From Thiosulfatihalobacter marinus (GTDB taxonomy: Bacteria; Pseudomonadota; Alphaproteobacteria; Rhodobacterales; Rhodobacteraceae): a stretch of DNA of 64,000 nucleotides. The translations under genes were made by a program, and so were the position numbers. The notes beneath the pieces were generated by a model. That model was not told the DNA's origin, made no database searches, and saw only the letters and a program-made list of their open reading frames with translations. Below are positions 1 through 8,901 of this stretch, in pieces; the stretch's first letter is position 1, and each line of letters starts with the position of its first letter. The stretch lies in the NCBI RefSeq assembly GCF_016019955.1, contig NZ_JAECRZ010000007.1, forward strand, positions 62,001 to 126,000. The letters run 5' to 3'.

Positions 1-1
1 A

Positions 2-1174
2 GACACCGCGCGGCACAAGATGAATCGCAAGATCAAGGCGGAAGCGCGGTGGGCCGTAGAGGGGATCAGCGCGCGGCGCAAGCGGAACATGGGACGGGTG
101 CGCGCGCTTAAAGAATTGCGGGCTGTGCGGGCGTCGATGATTCAGCGACAAGGCGCGGCGGCGCTGGATTTGACTTCGGGGCCGAAATCGGGAAGAAAAG
201 TGATTGATGCCAGAGGTTTGTCCAAGTGTTTTGACGGCAAGCATATCGTGCGGAATTTTTCGATCACGGTGCAGCGCGGTGATCGGGTTGCGTTTGTCGG
301 ACCCAACGGAGTTGGCAAGACGACGCTGATCAAGATGCTGATGGGCGAGGTGACGCCGGATGAAGGCACGGTGACACAGGGCACTGGCCTGTTGCCGGCT
401 GTGTTTGATCAGGCGCGCAGCAAGCTCGACCCGGAGTTGTCCTTGTGGGACAGCCTGACGGGCGATCCGGAGATGCGGGTTTCGGGCAAGGCCGATCAGG
501 TGATGGTGCGCGGCAACCCCAAGCATGTTGTTGGTTATCTTAAGGAATTTCTGTTTGACGAACGGCAGGCGCGCGCGCCTGTGAGGTCTCTATCCGGGGG
601 TGAGAAAGCACGTCTGCTTTTGGCGAGGCTGATGGCCAGGGAAAGCAACCTGTTGGTGCTGGATGAACCGACAAATGACCTGGATGTGGAAACGCTCGAC
701 CTGTTGCAGGAGGTGCTGGACGACTACGACGGCACCGTGCTTCTGGTGAGCCACGATCGGGATTTTCTGGACCGTGTGGCCACGACAACGGTAGCGATGG
801 ACGGTACTGGGCGCGCGGTGATTTATGCCGGGGGATGGAGCGATTATCGCCGTCAGCGTGGGCAGGATTTTCCGGAAAAAAATGCTGTAAAAACAGTGCC
901 GAAAGCGGAGAAGGTCAAGCAGGAGAAAGCAGCTAGGGAGGGCTTGAGCTTTACCGAGAAACACCGGCTGGACGCATTGCCGGAGGTGATGGATCGGTTG
1001 GGGGCGGAGATTGCCAGGCTGGAAGCGTTCATGGCCGATCCCGAATTGTTCTCCAAGGAGCCTGTGAAGTTCCGGAAGGCGACGGAAGCGCTTGTGGAGC
1101 GCCAGAAGGCGCTGGCGGAAGCAGAGGAAGAGTGGCTTGAACTTGCGGAAAAGGCGGAAGATTCGGGAGCCTGA
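2..1174 (+). CDS. uup: ABC-F family ATPase (Uup-like), 3' part; start lies before the window
   Basis: The reading frame is open to the left edge, so only about the last 390 residues of a protein of roughly 600 are present. The visible part holds the second ABC domain: Walker A GPNGVGKTT, signature LSGGEKARLLLARL, and Walker B LLVLDEPTNDLD followed by the SHDRDFLD switch. A lysine-rich linker precedes a charged coiled-coil C-terminus (EIARLEAFM to the end), which is typical of Uup. Two ABC domains without membrane segments is the ABC-F plan. These proteins act on ribosomes, and Uup has also been linked to branched DNA. The first ABC domain must lie upstream. Assignment to ABC-F is firm; Uup rather than a sister subfamily rests on the C-terminal coiled coil. 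Confidence 0.88.
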   Translation, partial: DTARHKMNRKIKAEARWAVEGISARRKRNMGRVRALKELRAVRASMIQRQGAAALDLTSGPKSGRKVIDARGLSKCFDGKHIVRNFSITVQRGDRVAFVGPNGVGKTTLIKMLMGEVTPDEGTVTQGTGLLPAVFDQARSKLDPELSLWDSLTGDPEMRVSGKADQVMVRGNPKHVVGYLKEFLFDERQARAPVRSLSGGEKARLLLARLMARESNLLVLDEPTNDLDVETLDLLQEVLDDYDGTVLLVSHDRDFLDRVATTTVAMDGTGRAVIYAGGWSDYRRQRGQDFPEKNAVKTVPKAEKVKQEKAAREGLSFTEKHRLDALPEVMDRLGAEIARLEAFMADPELFSKEPVKFRKATEALVERQKALAEAEEEWLELAEKAEDSGA

Positions 1175-1210
1175 GAGACTCAAAGGTTAACGCCCTTGTT
1201 TTTCAGGGAG

Positions 1211-1256
1211 TCGCGCGTCGGCAGCACGTCGGTATTGCGTCGGTATTGCATCGGTT
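1211..1256. repeat. Array of four 11-bp units with core GTCGGTATT
   Basis: The pentamer (G/A)TCGG starts at 1217, 1228, 1239 and 1250, exactly 11 bp apart, and the second and third units share GTCGGTATTGC. A matching four-unit array lies at 56138-56181. The array sits in the 226-bp gap between the ABC-F gene and the convergent gene at 1401-1994. That gap otherwise holds only a 12-bp palindrome (GCGGTTAACCGC, 1275-1286) and no convincing gene. One-turn spacing suggests a site for a protein binding one DNA face; no factor is known to me. Confidence 0.6.
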
Positions 1257-1400
1257 CGGACATCCAGGGCACCGGCGGTTAACCGCGCGTGCGCAAGGGT
1301 TTGGTAAGGTTTCGCGCTTAAAGTGGAGCGGGTGGTGCCTTGGGCGCCAGGCATACGGATCGAAATGGCGCGTGGACGGATATGGGTTTTTTGGCAAGGT

Positions 1401-1994
1401 TCAGTCGGGAAGGCCGATTTGCGGGATGTATCCGGCGCGCAGAGCCTTGAGAGAGGGCAATGGGGTCAGGACCGTGACGTGCCCAGCGGGGCGTGGTTGC
1501 GGTGTGGCATAGCCTGAAGGGCGGAAGGGACAAACAGCGTCGTGCCAGATCAGGGCGGGGCCGGCTTCCGTCAGGATGAACGCGCCGTCAGGGAGCGTTG
1601 CGGCCTCGGCGTCATAACGGCGTTGCGTAAAGCGACGCGGAATAGCGCGGGCCGCATGCAAAATGGTGTCGAATTCGGAGATGGAGCCGGAATGCCCGGT
1701 GGCATGGAGAAAGGCTCGGTAGGCAGTTCGGCGGCATTCGCCGCAGGGGCGATGGCCAGCGGCGAGGGCGACAGCCTCGTCATGGAAGAACAGTTCCGTG
1801 TAGTGCCCCGGGACCATGAGCGGGCGTTTACGGCCCTTGAAACGGGTCAGGCAGCAGACCCATGCCTTGTGACGCCAGCGGCGGCGGGTCAGGCCATGTT
1901 CATCGTGCAGGATGCCACGATTGCCCATGAAAGCCCCGCGCGCGGGGTGTGCGATGATCTCCGAGGTCGGTTGAACGCGGTTCTGGAGGGGCAT
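1401..1994 (-). CDS. Conserved hypothetical protein with Ada-type zinc-fold resemblance
   Basis: This 197-residue protein has no family name that I can give with certainty. Its middle (about residues 45-75) contains a run ending FFHDEAVALAAGHRPCGECRR. That closely resembles the C-terminal half of the Ada metal-binding domain (FxxxxEAxAAGYRPCxRCRP), where the CxxC pair supplies two zinc ligands. A Cys-Cys pair about 40 residues earlier (AWVCC) could supply the others. No methyltransferase or AraC domain follows, so it is not Ada itself. The start chosen is ATG at 1994 (MPLQNRV); no clear ribosome site is seen. Inference: a stand-alone zinc-binding protein, possibly acting on nucleic acid. Confidence 0.6.
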   Translation of the reverse strand: MPLQNRVQPTSEIIAHPARGAFMGNRGILHDEHGLTRRRWRHKAWVCCLTRFKGRKRPLMVPGHYTELFFHDEAVALAAGHRPCGECRRTAYRAFLHATGHSGSISEFDTILHAARAIPRRFTQRRYDAEAATLPDGAFILTEAGPALIWHDAVCPFRPSGYATPQPRPAGHVTVLTPLPSLKALRAGYIPQIGLPD

Positions 1995-2136
1995 GGCACG
2001 GTTGTGAGGGACGCCGGGGGATGAGGCAAGAGACGTGGGGAAGAATTGCTTGCGATGCGGCGGCCCCGTGCAATCTGGTTTCTTGGGGGCTGATCCGTTA
2101 GCATGTGATATCGTTTCCGGCGAGTAGAACAGGGCC

Positions 2137-2637
2137 ATGACCATACGACGATTTCGCAATGCCGTGCCAACGGATGCGTCGCGCTGTTTCGACATCGAGG
2201 CCGCGGCCTATGGCGGCGAAGAGGCGGCCACGTTTGAAAAGATCGCCAGGCGCATTGGCGCTTATCCGCAAGGCTTTCTGGTTCTTGAAGTCGATGCCAC
2301 GATTGCCGGATTTATCAACAGCGGCTGTGCCCACGATGTTGAAATGTCTGACGACGATTTCAAGGAGTTGATCGGGCATGATCCGGCGGCGGCGCATGTG
2401 GTGATCATGTCCGTTGTGGTGGATCCGGTGTTTCAGGGGCGTGGCCTGTCCGGGGCGCTTATGGATGAATTCGTCAAACGTATGATCTCTCTCGGGAAAA
2501 AGTCCATCCATCTCATGTGCAGAGAGCATCATGTGCCACTTTATGAGAGGTTCGGGTTTTGCTATGCGAAGCCTTCCGCATCAGAGCATGGTGGGGGCCA
2601 GTGGCATGAAATGATGAGGGACTTGCCGAACGCCTGA
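2137..2637 (+). CDS. GNAT-family N-acetyltransferase
   Basis: 166 residues, the normal size for a single GNAT domain. It opens with the usual beta1-alpha1 segment (IRRFRNAVPTDASRCFDIEA). The acetyl-CoA pyrophosphate loop is VVDPVFQGRGLSGALM (motif A, Q/RxxGxG/A), and the C-terminal motif B region is IHLMCREHHVPLYERFGF. Such enzymes transfer acetyl from acetyl-CoA to an amine; the substrate cannot be read from sequence. It is transcribed divergently from the Ada-like gene across a 142-bp gap and converges on the SDR gene. Confidence 0.85.
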   Translation: MTIRRFRNAVPTDASRCFDIEAAAYGGEEAATFEKIARRIGAYPQGFLVLEVDATIAGFINSGCAHDVEMSDDDFKELIGHDPAAAHVVIMSVVVDPVFQGRGLSGALMDEFVKRMISLGKKSIHLMCREHHVPLYERFGFCYAKPSASEHGGGQWHEMMRDLPNA

Positions 2638-2765
2638 GCCGGAAGCCTGGGCAAAAGGCGGTGCCCGGTGGGGGACAGCGGAAGGTGTCCTGAGAGGGGG
2701 TGGGCCCGTCTGGACGTGACCGGACAGAGCAAATGCCGCGCCGTCCGGTCTGAGGCAATTGTTTT

Positions 2766-3521
2766 TCACTGCATCCGCAACGCGCCGTCGATGCGGATGA
2801 CCTCGCCATTGAGATAGCCGTTTTCCACGATGAACCCGGCCAGGCGGGCATATTCGGACGGGTCGCCCAGCCGTTTGGGGCAGGTGACATCATTGGCCAG
2901 CTGGTCTTGAATCTCTTGTGGCAGGCCCTGAAGCATCGGCGTGAGGAAGATACCGGGCGCAATGGCCATGACGCGGATGCCGGAGCGGGCCAGATCGCGG
3001 GCCATCGGAAGCGACAGGCCGACGATACCACCCTTGGAAGCGGCATAGGCGGCCTGGCCGCGTTGGCCATCCATGGCGGCAATCGAGGCCGTGTTGATGA
3101 TCACACCGCGCGCGCCGTCCGGTTCGGGGGTATTTTCGGCCATGACCTGGGCAGCAAGACGGGCGACGTTGAAGGAGCCAACAAGGTTGATGTCGATGGT
3201 TTGCTGGAACGTGTGCAGAGGGTGCGGTCCGTTCTTGCCGAGCGTGGTGGCGGCGGGGGCAATGCCGGCACAGTTCACGCAGGCGGTGATGGTGCCCATG
3301 GCTTTGCGCGCGGCGGCAATGGCGGCGGCGACGCTGGCCTCGTCGGTGACATCGGTCTTGTGGAAGGTGCCGCCCAGTTCGCTGGCCAGGGCGGTGCCCA
3401 GGTCTTCGTTGAGGTCAAACAGAGCGACGCTGGCGCCGTTGGCGGCAAAGTGGCGGGCGGTGGCCGCGCCCAGACCGGAGGCGCCACCTGTGATGATGGC
3501 GCGGGTGGTTTCGAGTTTCAT
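2766..3521 (-). CDS. Short-chain dehydrogenase/reductase, 3-hydroxyacyl-CoA dehydrogenase type 2-like
   Basis: 251 residues. The NAD-binding motif TGGASGLG is at residues 11-18, NCAG at 83-86, and the catalytic residues are S146, Y159 and K163 (YAASK). The overall pattern (VNCAGIAPA, INLVGSFNVARL, APGIFLTPML) matches the HSD17B10-type SDRs that oxidise short or branched 3-hydroxyacyl-CoA. The start is ATG 3521 because AGAGGAG lies just upstream; an in-frame upstream codon lacks such a site. A palindromic operator candidate lies 26-39 bp above the start. No other beta-oxidation gene is adjacent, so the acyl substrate is unknown. Confidence 0.85.
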   Translation of the reverse strand: MKLETTRAIITGGASGLGAATARHFAANGASVALFDLNEDLGTALASELGGTFHKTDVTDEASVAAAIAAARKAMGTITACVNCAGIAPAATTLGKNGPHPLHTFQQTIDINLVGSFNVARLAAQVMAENTPEPDGARGVIINTASIAAMDGQRGQAAYAASKGGIVGLSLPMARDLARSGIRVMAIAPGIFLTPMLQGLPQEIQDQLANDVTCPKRLGDPSEYARLAGFIVENGYLNGEVIRIDGALRMQ

Positions 3522-3546
3522 GGGGCTCTCCTCTGGCGTCATGAAA

Positions 3547-3560
3547 TGAACATACGTTCA
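3547..3560 (-). promoter_or_regulatory. Palindromic operator candidate TGAAC-N4-GTTCA
   Basis: TGAACATACGTTCA has two perfect 5-bp half sites around a 4-bp centre. It lies about 26 bp upstream of the SDR start codon, where a TetR-type repressor would occlude the promoter or early transcript. TetR regulators of acyl-CoA genes often use such sites, but no regulator gene is nearby. Confidence 0.4.
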
Positions 3561-3613
3561 GATAATGCGGGAAAAGGGCTTCTGTCCAGTGTTTCGCGGC
3601 GTCGCGAGGGCGT

Positions 3614-3677
3614 GGGGGCGCCGCCCCCGTCCCAGCGGGGCTGGGACTCCCCCGGAGTATTTATGGCAAAATGAAGG
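3614..3677 (+). repeat. Hairpin-AGTATTT dispersed repeat, copy 1
   Basis: Three parts in order: GGGGG/CCCCC palindrome (3614-3628); a perfect 8-bp hairpin GTCCCAGC/GCTGGGAC with a 3-nt loop (3629-3647); then CCCCCGGAGTATTTATGGCAAAATGAAGG-type tail (3649-3677). It lies between the end of tyrS and the start of the SDR gene, both on the reverse strand. Copies 2-4 are at 21842-21905, 24054-24105 and 63243-63285. Confidence 0.7.
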
Positions 3678-3701
3678 AAGGGACCTGTGCTTGTGGCGCG
3701 G

Positions 3702-4949
3702 TCAGGTGGTCAGTTGCACCAGCGCGTGGCGTTTTTTGCCCGCCGAAAGCTTGATTGGGGCTGACAGCGCGGGCGCGTCGATCATCAGGCCCGCGTCGGT
3801 GAGCGGGGCGTCGTTGATCCGGGCGCCGTTTTCGGCGATCAGGCGTTTGGCTTCCTTGCCGGAATTGGCGAGGCCGGATTTCACGATCAGCTGCACGATG
3901 GAGGCGGGCAGGTCTGCGGCGGTGAGGGTGAGGGTGGGCAGGTCGTCGCCCACGCCGCCTTTTTCAAAGACTTCGCGCGCGGTTGTTTCGGCGGCGGCGG
4001 CGGCATTCGCCCCGTGACAGAGGGTTGTCACTTCGTTGGCGAGGATGACTTTGGCCGTGTTGATTTCCGAGCCGGCCAATTGTCCAAGCCGGTCACATTC
4101 GTCTACCGGAAGCTCTGTATAGAGTTTGAGGAAACGGCCGACATCGGCGTCGGTGGTGTTGCGCCAGAACTGCCAGAATTCGTAGGGCGCGCGCATGTCG
4201 GCATTGAGCCAGACCGCGCCATCGGCGGATTTGCCCATTTTCTTGCCGTCCGACGTGGTGAGCAGGGGGGAGGTGAGACCGAAGATCCGGGTGTCATCGG
4301 TGCGGCGGGTGAGGTCGATGCCGTTGACGATATTGCCCCATTGATCCGAGCCGCCGAACTGAACCAGACAGCCGTAGCGGCGGTTGAGTTCGAGGAAGTC
4401 ATAGGCCTGGAGAATCATGTAGTTGAATTCGAGGAATGACAGAGACTGTTCGCGATCAAGGCGCGATTTCACCGATTCAAAGCTGAGCATCCGATTGACC
4501 GAGAAATGGCGACCGATGTCGCGCAGGAATTCCAGGTAGTTGAGATCGTCGAGCCATTCCGCGTTGTTGAGCATCAGCGCATCGGTATCGCTGTCGCCAT
4601 AGCTGAGATATTTGGCGAAGACCTGTTTGATGCCGGCGATGTTGGCGTCGATCTGATCGGGGGTCAGCAGGGGGCGTTCGTCGGCGCGGAAGGAGGGGTC
4701 GCCCACCTTGGTGGTGCCACCGCCCATCAGGGTGAGCGGTTTGTGTCCGGTTTTTTGCAGCCAGCGCAGCATCATGATCTGGATCAGCGAGCCGACATGG
4801 AGGGATTTGGCGGTGGCGTCAAACCCGATATAGCCCGGCACAACGCCTTTGGTCAGGGCGTCGTCCAGCCCGGCGTAATCGGTGCAATCGGCGACAAAGC
4901 CGCGTTCCAGCATGACAGCAAGGAAATCCGATTTGGGCTGGTAGGTCAT
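3702..4949 (-). CDS. tyrS: Tyrosyl-tRNA synthetase
   Basis: Class I aminoacyl-tRNA synthetase of 415 residues, which charges tRNA-Tyr. The HIGH-equivalent is LHVGS in the segment [14 protein letters not shown], the tyrosine pocket is [15 protein letters not shown], and the KMSKS-equivalent is KKMGKS. A C-terminal S4 RNA-binding domain spans about residues 350-412 ([18 protein letters not shown]). Length and order match bacterial TyrS. The frame continues upstream without a stop, but ATG 4949 (MTYQPKSDF) is the family start. It is divergent from anmK across only 63 bp, so the two promoters must nearly overlap. Confidence 0.97.
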   Translation of the reverse strand: MTYQPKSDFLAVMLERGFVADCTDYAGLDDALTKGVVPGYIGFDATAKSLHVGSLIQIMMLRWLQKTGHKPLTLMGGGTTKVGDPSFRADERPLLTPDQIDANIAGIKQVFAKYLSYGDSDTDALMLNNAEWLDDLNYLEFLRDIGRHFSVNRMLSFESVKSRLDREQSLSFLEFNYMILQAYDFLELNRRYGCLVQFGGSDQWGNIVNGIDLTRRTDDTRIFGLTSPLLTTSDGKKMGKSADGAVWLNADMRAPYEFWQFWRNTTDADVGRFLKLYTELPVDECDRLGQLAGSEINTAKVILANEVTTLCHGANAAAAAETTAREVFEKGGVGDDLPTLTLTAADLPASIVQLIVKSGLANSGKEAKRLIAENGARINDAPLTDAGLMIDAPALSAPIKLSAGKKRHALVQLTT

Positions 4950-5012
4950 GGTCTGCGTCCCGTATGTTTGTCGCGCCCGTGTATAGGGGTGGATGAGCAG
5001 AAGGAAAAGGCC

Positions 5013-6119
5013 ATGTTGAAGGCCGCAGATACGGGTGGACCGGTGCGCGCGCTGGGGGCGATGTCGGGCACGTCGCTGGACGGGGTGGACGCGGCCGTGG
5101 TGGTGACGGACGGGCAGGATATTCTCGGGTTTGGCGAGACCGGGTACCGGGCCTATACGCGTCAGGAACAGGCGGTGCTGATGGCGGCGCTGGGGCGATG
5201 GGACGGGCCACAGGTGGCTGCGGCGGCGCAGGTTGTGGAGGCGGCGCATCGGGAGGTTCTGGGAGAATTCGAGGGCGTGGATCTGGTGGGATTTCACGGC
5301 CAGACGCTGGCGCACGCTCCGCGCGGGCGCGGGACGTTGCAGGTGGGGGACGGGCAGGTTCTGGCCGGGGCACTGGGGGTGCCGGTGGTGTGGGATTTCC
5401 GCAGCGCGGATGTGAAGCTGGGCGGTGAGGGCGCGCCTTTGGCGCCGTTTTTCCATTTTGCCTGCGCGCGCTGGATGGGGGCGACGGCGCCGCTGGCATT
5501 CCTGAACCTGGGCGGGGTGGGCAACCTGACATGGGTGGACCCGCGCAAGGCGGCGGCGCAGGAGGCCGGCGCGTTGCTGGCGTTTGATACGGGGCCGGCG
5601 AATGCGCCGCTGAATGATCTGTTGCGCCAGCGACGGGGGATTGCGTTTGACGAGGACGGGCGGATCGCGGCGCGCGGGCGCGTGGAAACCGGGGCGCTGG
5701 AACTGTTTCTGGCGGAGCCGTATTTCTCAAGAATGCCTCCGAAGTCTTTGGACAGGAACGATTTTTCAGAAATGATAGAATTGGTGAGCGAGTTGTCGGA
5801 CGCGGATGCCGCGGCGACGCTGACGGCGATGTGTGCCGCGGCGGTGGCGCAGGGGATGCAGCATTGCCCCGCGCCGCCCGGGCGGGTTCTGGTGACGGGG
5901 GGCGGGCGGCTGAACCCGGTGCTGATGGAAATGCTGTCCGTATCGCTGGATTGTCCGGTGGCGCCTGTGGAGGATGTCGGCCTGGATGGGGATATGCTGG
6001 AGGCGCAGGCCTTTGCCTATCTGGCGGTGCGGGTGGCGCGGGGGCTGCCCACCTCTTGTCCCACGACAACCGGGGTGCGGGCGCTGGTGGGCGGGGGCAC
6101 GGTGAGCGTGCCGGACTAA
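5013..6119 (+). CDS. anmK: Anhydro-N-acetylmuramic acid kinase
   Basis: 368 residues, the usual length. AnmK phosphorylates and opens 1,6-anhydro-MurNAc released from peptidoglycan, returning it to cell-wall synthesis as MurNAc-6-P. Visible motifs: the ATP-binding start [57 protein letters not shown] and the late [14 protein letters not shown]. The start at 5013 follows AAGGAAAAGG. It is divergent from tyrS, and it ends 10 bp from the convergent cupin gene. A lytic transglycosylase that makes its substrate type is encoded at 19678-20265. Confidence 0.95.
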   Translation: MLKAADTGGPVRALGAMSGTSLDGVDAAVVVTDGQDILGFGETGYRAYTRQEQAVLMAALGRWDGPQVAAAAQVVEAAHREVLGEFEGVDLVGFHGQTLAHAPRGRGTLQVGDGQVLAGALGVPVVWDFRSADVKLGGEGAPLAPFFHFACARWMGATAPLAFLNLGGVGNLTWVDPRKAAAQEAGALLAFDTGPANAPLNDLLRQRRGIAFDEDGRIAARGRVETGALELFLAEPYFSRMPPKSLDRNDFSEMIELVSELSDADAAATLTAMCAAAVAQGMQHCPAPPGRVLVTGGGRLNPVLMEMLSVSLDCPVAPVEDVGLDGDMLEAQAFAYLAVRVARGLPTSCPTTTGVRALVGGGTVSVPD

Positions 6120-6129
6120 CCTGCCCTCA

Positions 6130-6573
6130 TCAGGATTTTGGTGCGCGGGGAATGTCGAAACCGGGTTCGGCCAGGGTGAAGCCGGAATACTGAAAGCCGG
6201 GCGACACGGTACAGCTGACCAGGGTCCAGTCGCCGGTGCTGTGGGCGGATTGCCAGTGATGCGGGGGCACGATCATTTGTGGCGCGTGATCTGTGGCAAG
6301 GTTGGGGCCCAGCAGGTGGTCGCGCGCCGGGCCATGATCGGTATCCGACAGGGACAGCACAAGCGGCGCGCCGGCATGGAACAGCCAGATCTCGGTGGCA
6401 TCGACGCGGTGCCAGTGCGAGTATTCCCCGGCGGCCAGCAGGAAATAGATCGCGGTTGCCGAAGGGCGCGCGCCGGGTGTGGCGGGGGCGGCCCAGGTTT
6501 GGCGGTAGTGGCCTCCTTCGGGATGGGGGGCGAGGTTCAGGCGGGAAATGATCTCGGCAGCGGTCATGGTCAT
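6130..6573 (-). CDS. Cupin-fold protein, DUF985 type
   Basis: 147 residues. The pattern APHPEGGHYRQTW, IYFLLAAGEYSHWHRVDATEIWLFHAG, then MIVPPHHWQSAHS and SCTVSPGFQYSGFTLA is that of the DUF985 cupins (yeast YML079w-like). The two histidines of HWHR and a downstream Glu sit where cupin metal ligands lie. The biochemical role of the family is not settled. Two start codons six bases apart (6573, 6567) are possible; the first is given. Confidence 0.8.
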   Translation of the reverse strand: MTMTAAEIISRLNLAPHPEGGHYRQTWAAPATPGARPSATAIYFLLAAGEYSHWHRVDATEIWLFHAGAPLVLSLSDTDHGPARDHLLGPNLATDHAPQMIVPPHHWQSAHSTGDWTLVSCTVSPGFQYSGFTLAEPGFDIPRAPKS

Positions 6574-6694
6574 TCCGATTTTATCACATAAGGCCAGTGG
6601 GTTCGTGAGTGGACGGCCCGGCATCGGGCGGTGAGGGTGAAAATGACGCGCGTTTGGTGTATGCTGGGCGGGTAATTGGTGAAAAGGTTTTGCA

Positions 6695-6943
6695 ATGACG
6701 TTTGTGTATATGGTGGCGCGCTCGCGGGAGCAAGGCAGCGCGGATTTTGATGAGTATCGTACAAGAACCCAGCCAGTGGTTGATGCGTTTCAGGGGAAAC
6801 ACGTGGCATCGGCGCGGGCGCAAGGCGGGGCCGCGCACAAAGCGCCGCAGATGATGGTGGTGCGGTTTGGCAGTATTTCACAGGCGCGCGGGTTCTTTGA
6901 GTCCGACGCCTATGCGGCGGCCCGCAAACCAACCACACATTGA
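6695..6943 (+). CDS. DUF1330-like protein, C-terminally short copy
   Basis: 82 residues. The body (FDEYRTRTQPVVDAFQGKHVAS, MMVVRFGSISQARGFFESDAYAAAR) matches the downstream gene and the DUF1330 ferredoxin-like fold. It ends KPTTH directly after the AAR motif and so lacks the last 13-15 residues (normally REQAA..DLxLVEG), which form the final strand. The next gene starts 19 bp later in the same direction, indicating tandem duplication with decay or specialisation of the first copy. Function is unknown for the family. Confidence 0.7.
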   Translation: MTFVYMVARSREQGSADFDEYRTRTQPVVDAFQGKHVASARAQGGAAHKAPQMMVVRFGSISQARGFFESDAYAAARKPTTH

Positions 6944-6962
6944 CCGTAATACAGGGGGAAAC

Positions 6963-7253
6963 ATGCCCAAAGGTTATCTGGTGGCCCATATCCGGGTGCA
7001 TGACACCGAAAAATTCGCAGAGTTCCGCCGTATGGCCACGCCGGCAATCGCCGATTACGGCGGGCGGGTTCTGGTTGGAAATCCCGAGATCGATCACCGC
7101 GAAGGCGGGGCAAGGGGCGTGTCCATTGTCATCGAGTTCGACAGCCTTGCACAGGCGCGCGGGTTTTATGAATCTGATGCGTACACGGCGGCGCGGGCGG
7201 TGCGTGAACAGGCGGCGGAAACCGATTTGATCCTGGTGGAAGGGATTTCATAG
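6963..7253 (+). CDS. DUF1330 family protein
   Basis: 96 residues, full length for DUF1330: GYLVAHIRVHDTEKFAEFRRMATPAI, VEFDSLAQARGFYESDAYTAARAVREQAAETDLILVEG. The fold is a dimeric alpha/beta barrel-like domain related to antibiotic-biosynthesis monooxygenases; no enzymatic activity is established. The start ATG follows CAGGGGGAAAC. The gene is the downstream half of a tandem pair and converges on eno with a terminator between them. Confidence 0.85.
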   Translation: MPKGYLVAHIRVHDTEKFAEFRRMATPAIADYGGRVLVGNPEIDHREGGARGVSIVIEFDSLAQARGFYESDAYTAARAVREQAAETDLILVEGIS

Positions 7254-7255
7254 AC

Positions 7256-7280
7256 AAAACCCCGCGCGGGTGCGCGGGGT
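7256..7280 (-). terminator. Intrinsic terminator of eno
   Basis: On the reverse strand an 8-bp perfect stem CCCCGCGC/GCGCGGGG with a 4-nt loop is followed by TTTT, 26-50 bp past the eno stop codon. On the forward strand the same hairpin lacks a T run. Confidence 0.8.
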
Positions 7281-7305
7281 GTCAGAAGGCCCAATGTGCC
7301 CGTGT

Positions 7306-8826
<1,521 letters not shown>

Positions 8827-8901
8827 TTACGCTTGAACACATCCGGGGGGGCACAATCTGGCGGATCGACTTCGCCAGGGCAATGAGATGGCAGGTTGGC
8901 T

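Noticed and set aside
1211-1256. 11-bp array considered as plasmid-type iterons
   Set aside because: No replication initiator gene, AT-rich region or DnaA boxes nearby, and a second array lies beside an unrelated gene.
1246-1512. Forward frame of 88 residues overlapping the Ada-like gene
   Set aside because: It is composition-driven, has no ribosome site or family pattern, and runs antisense through a better-supported gene.
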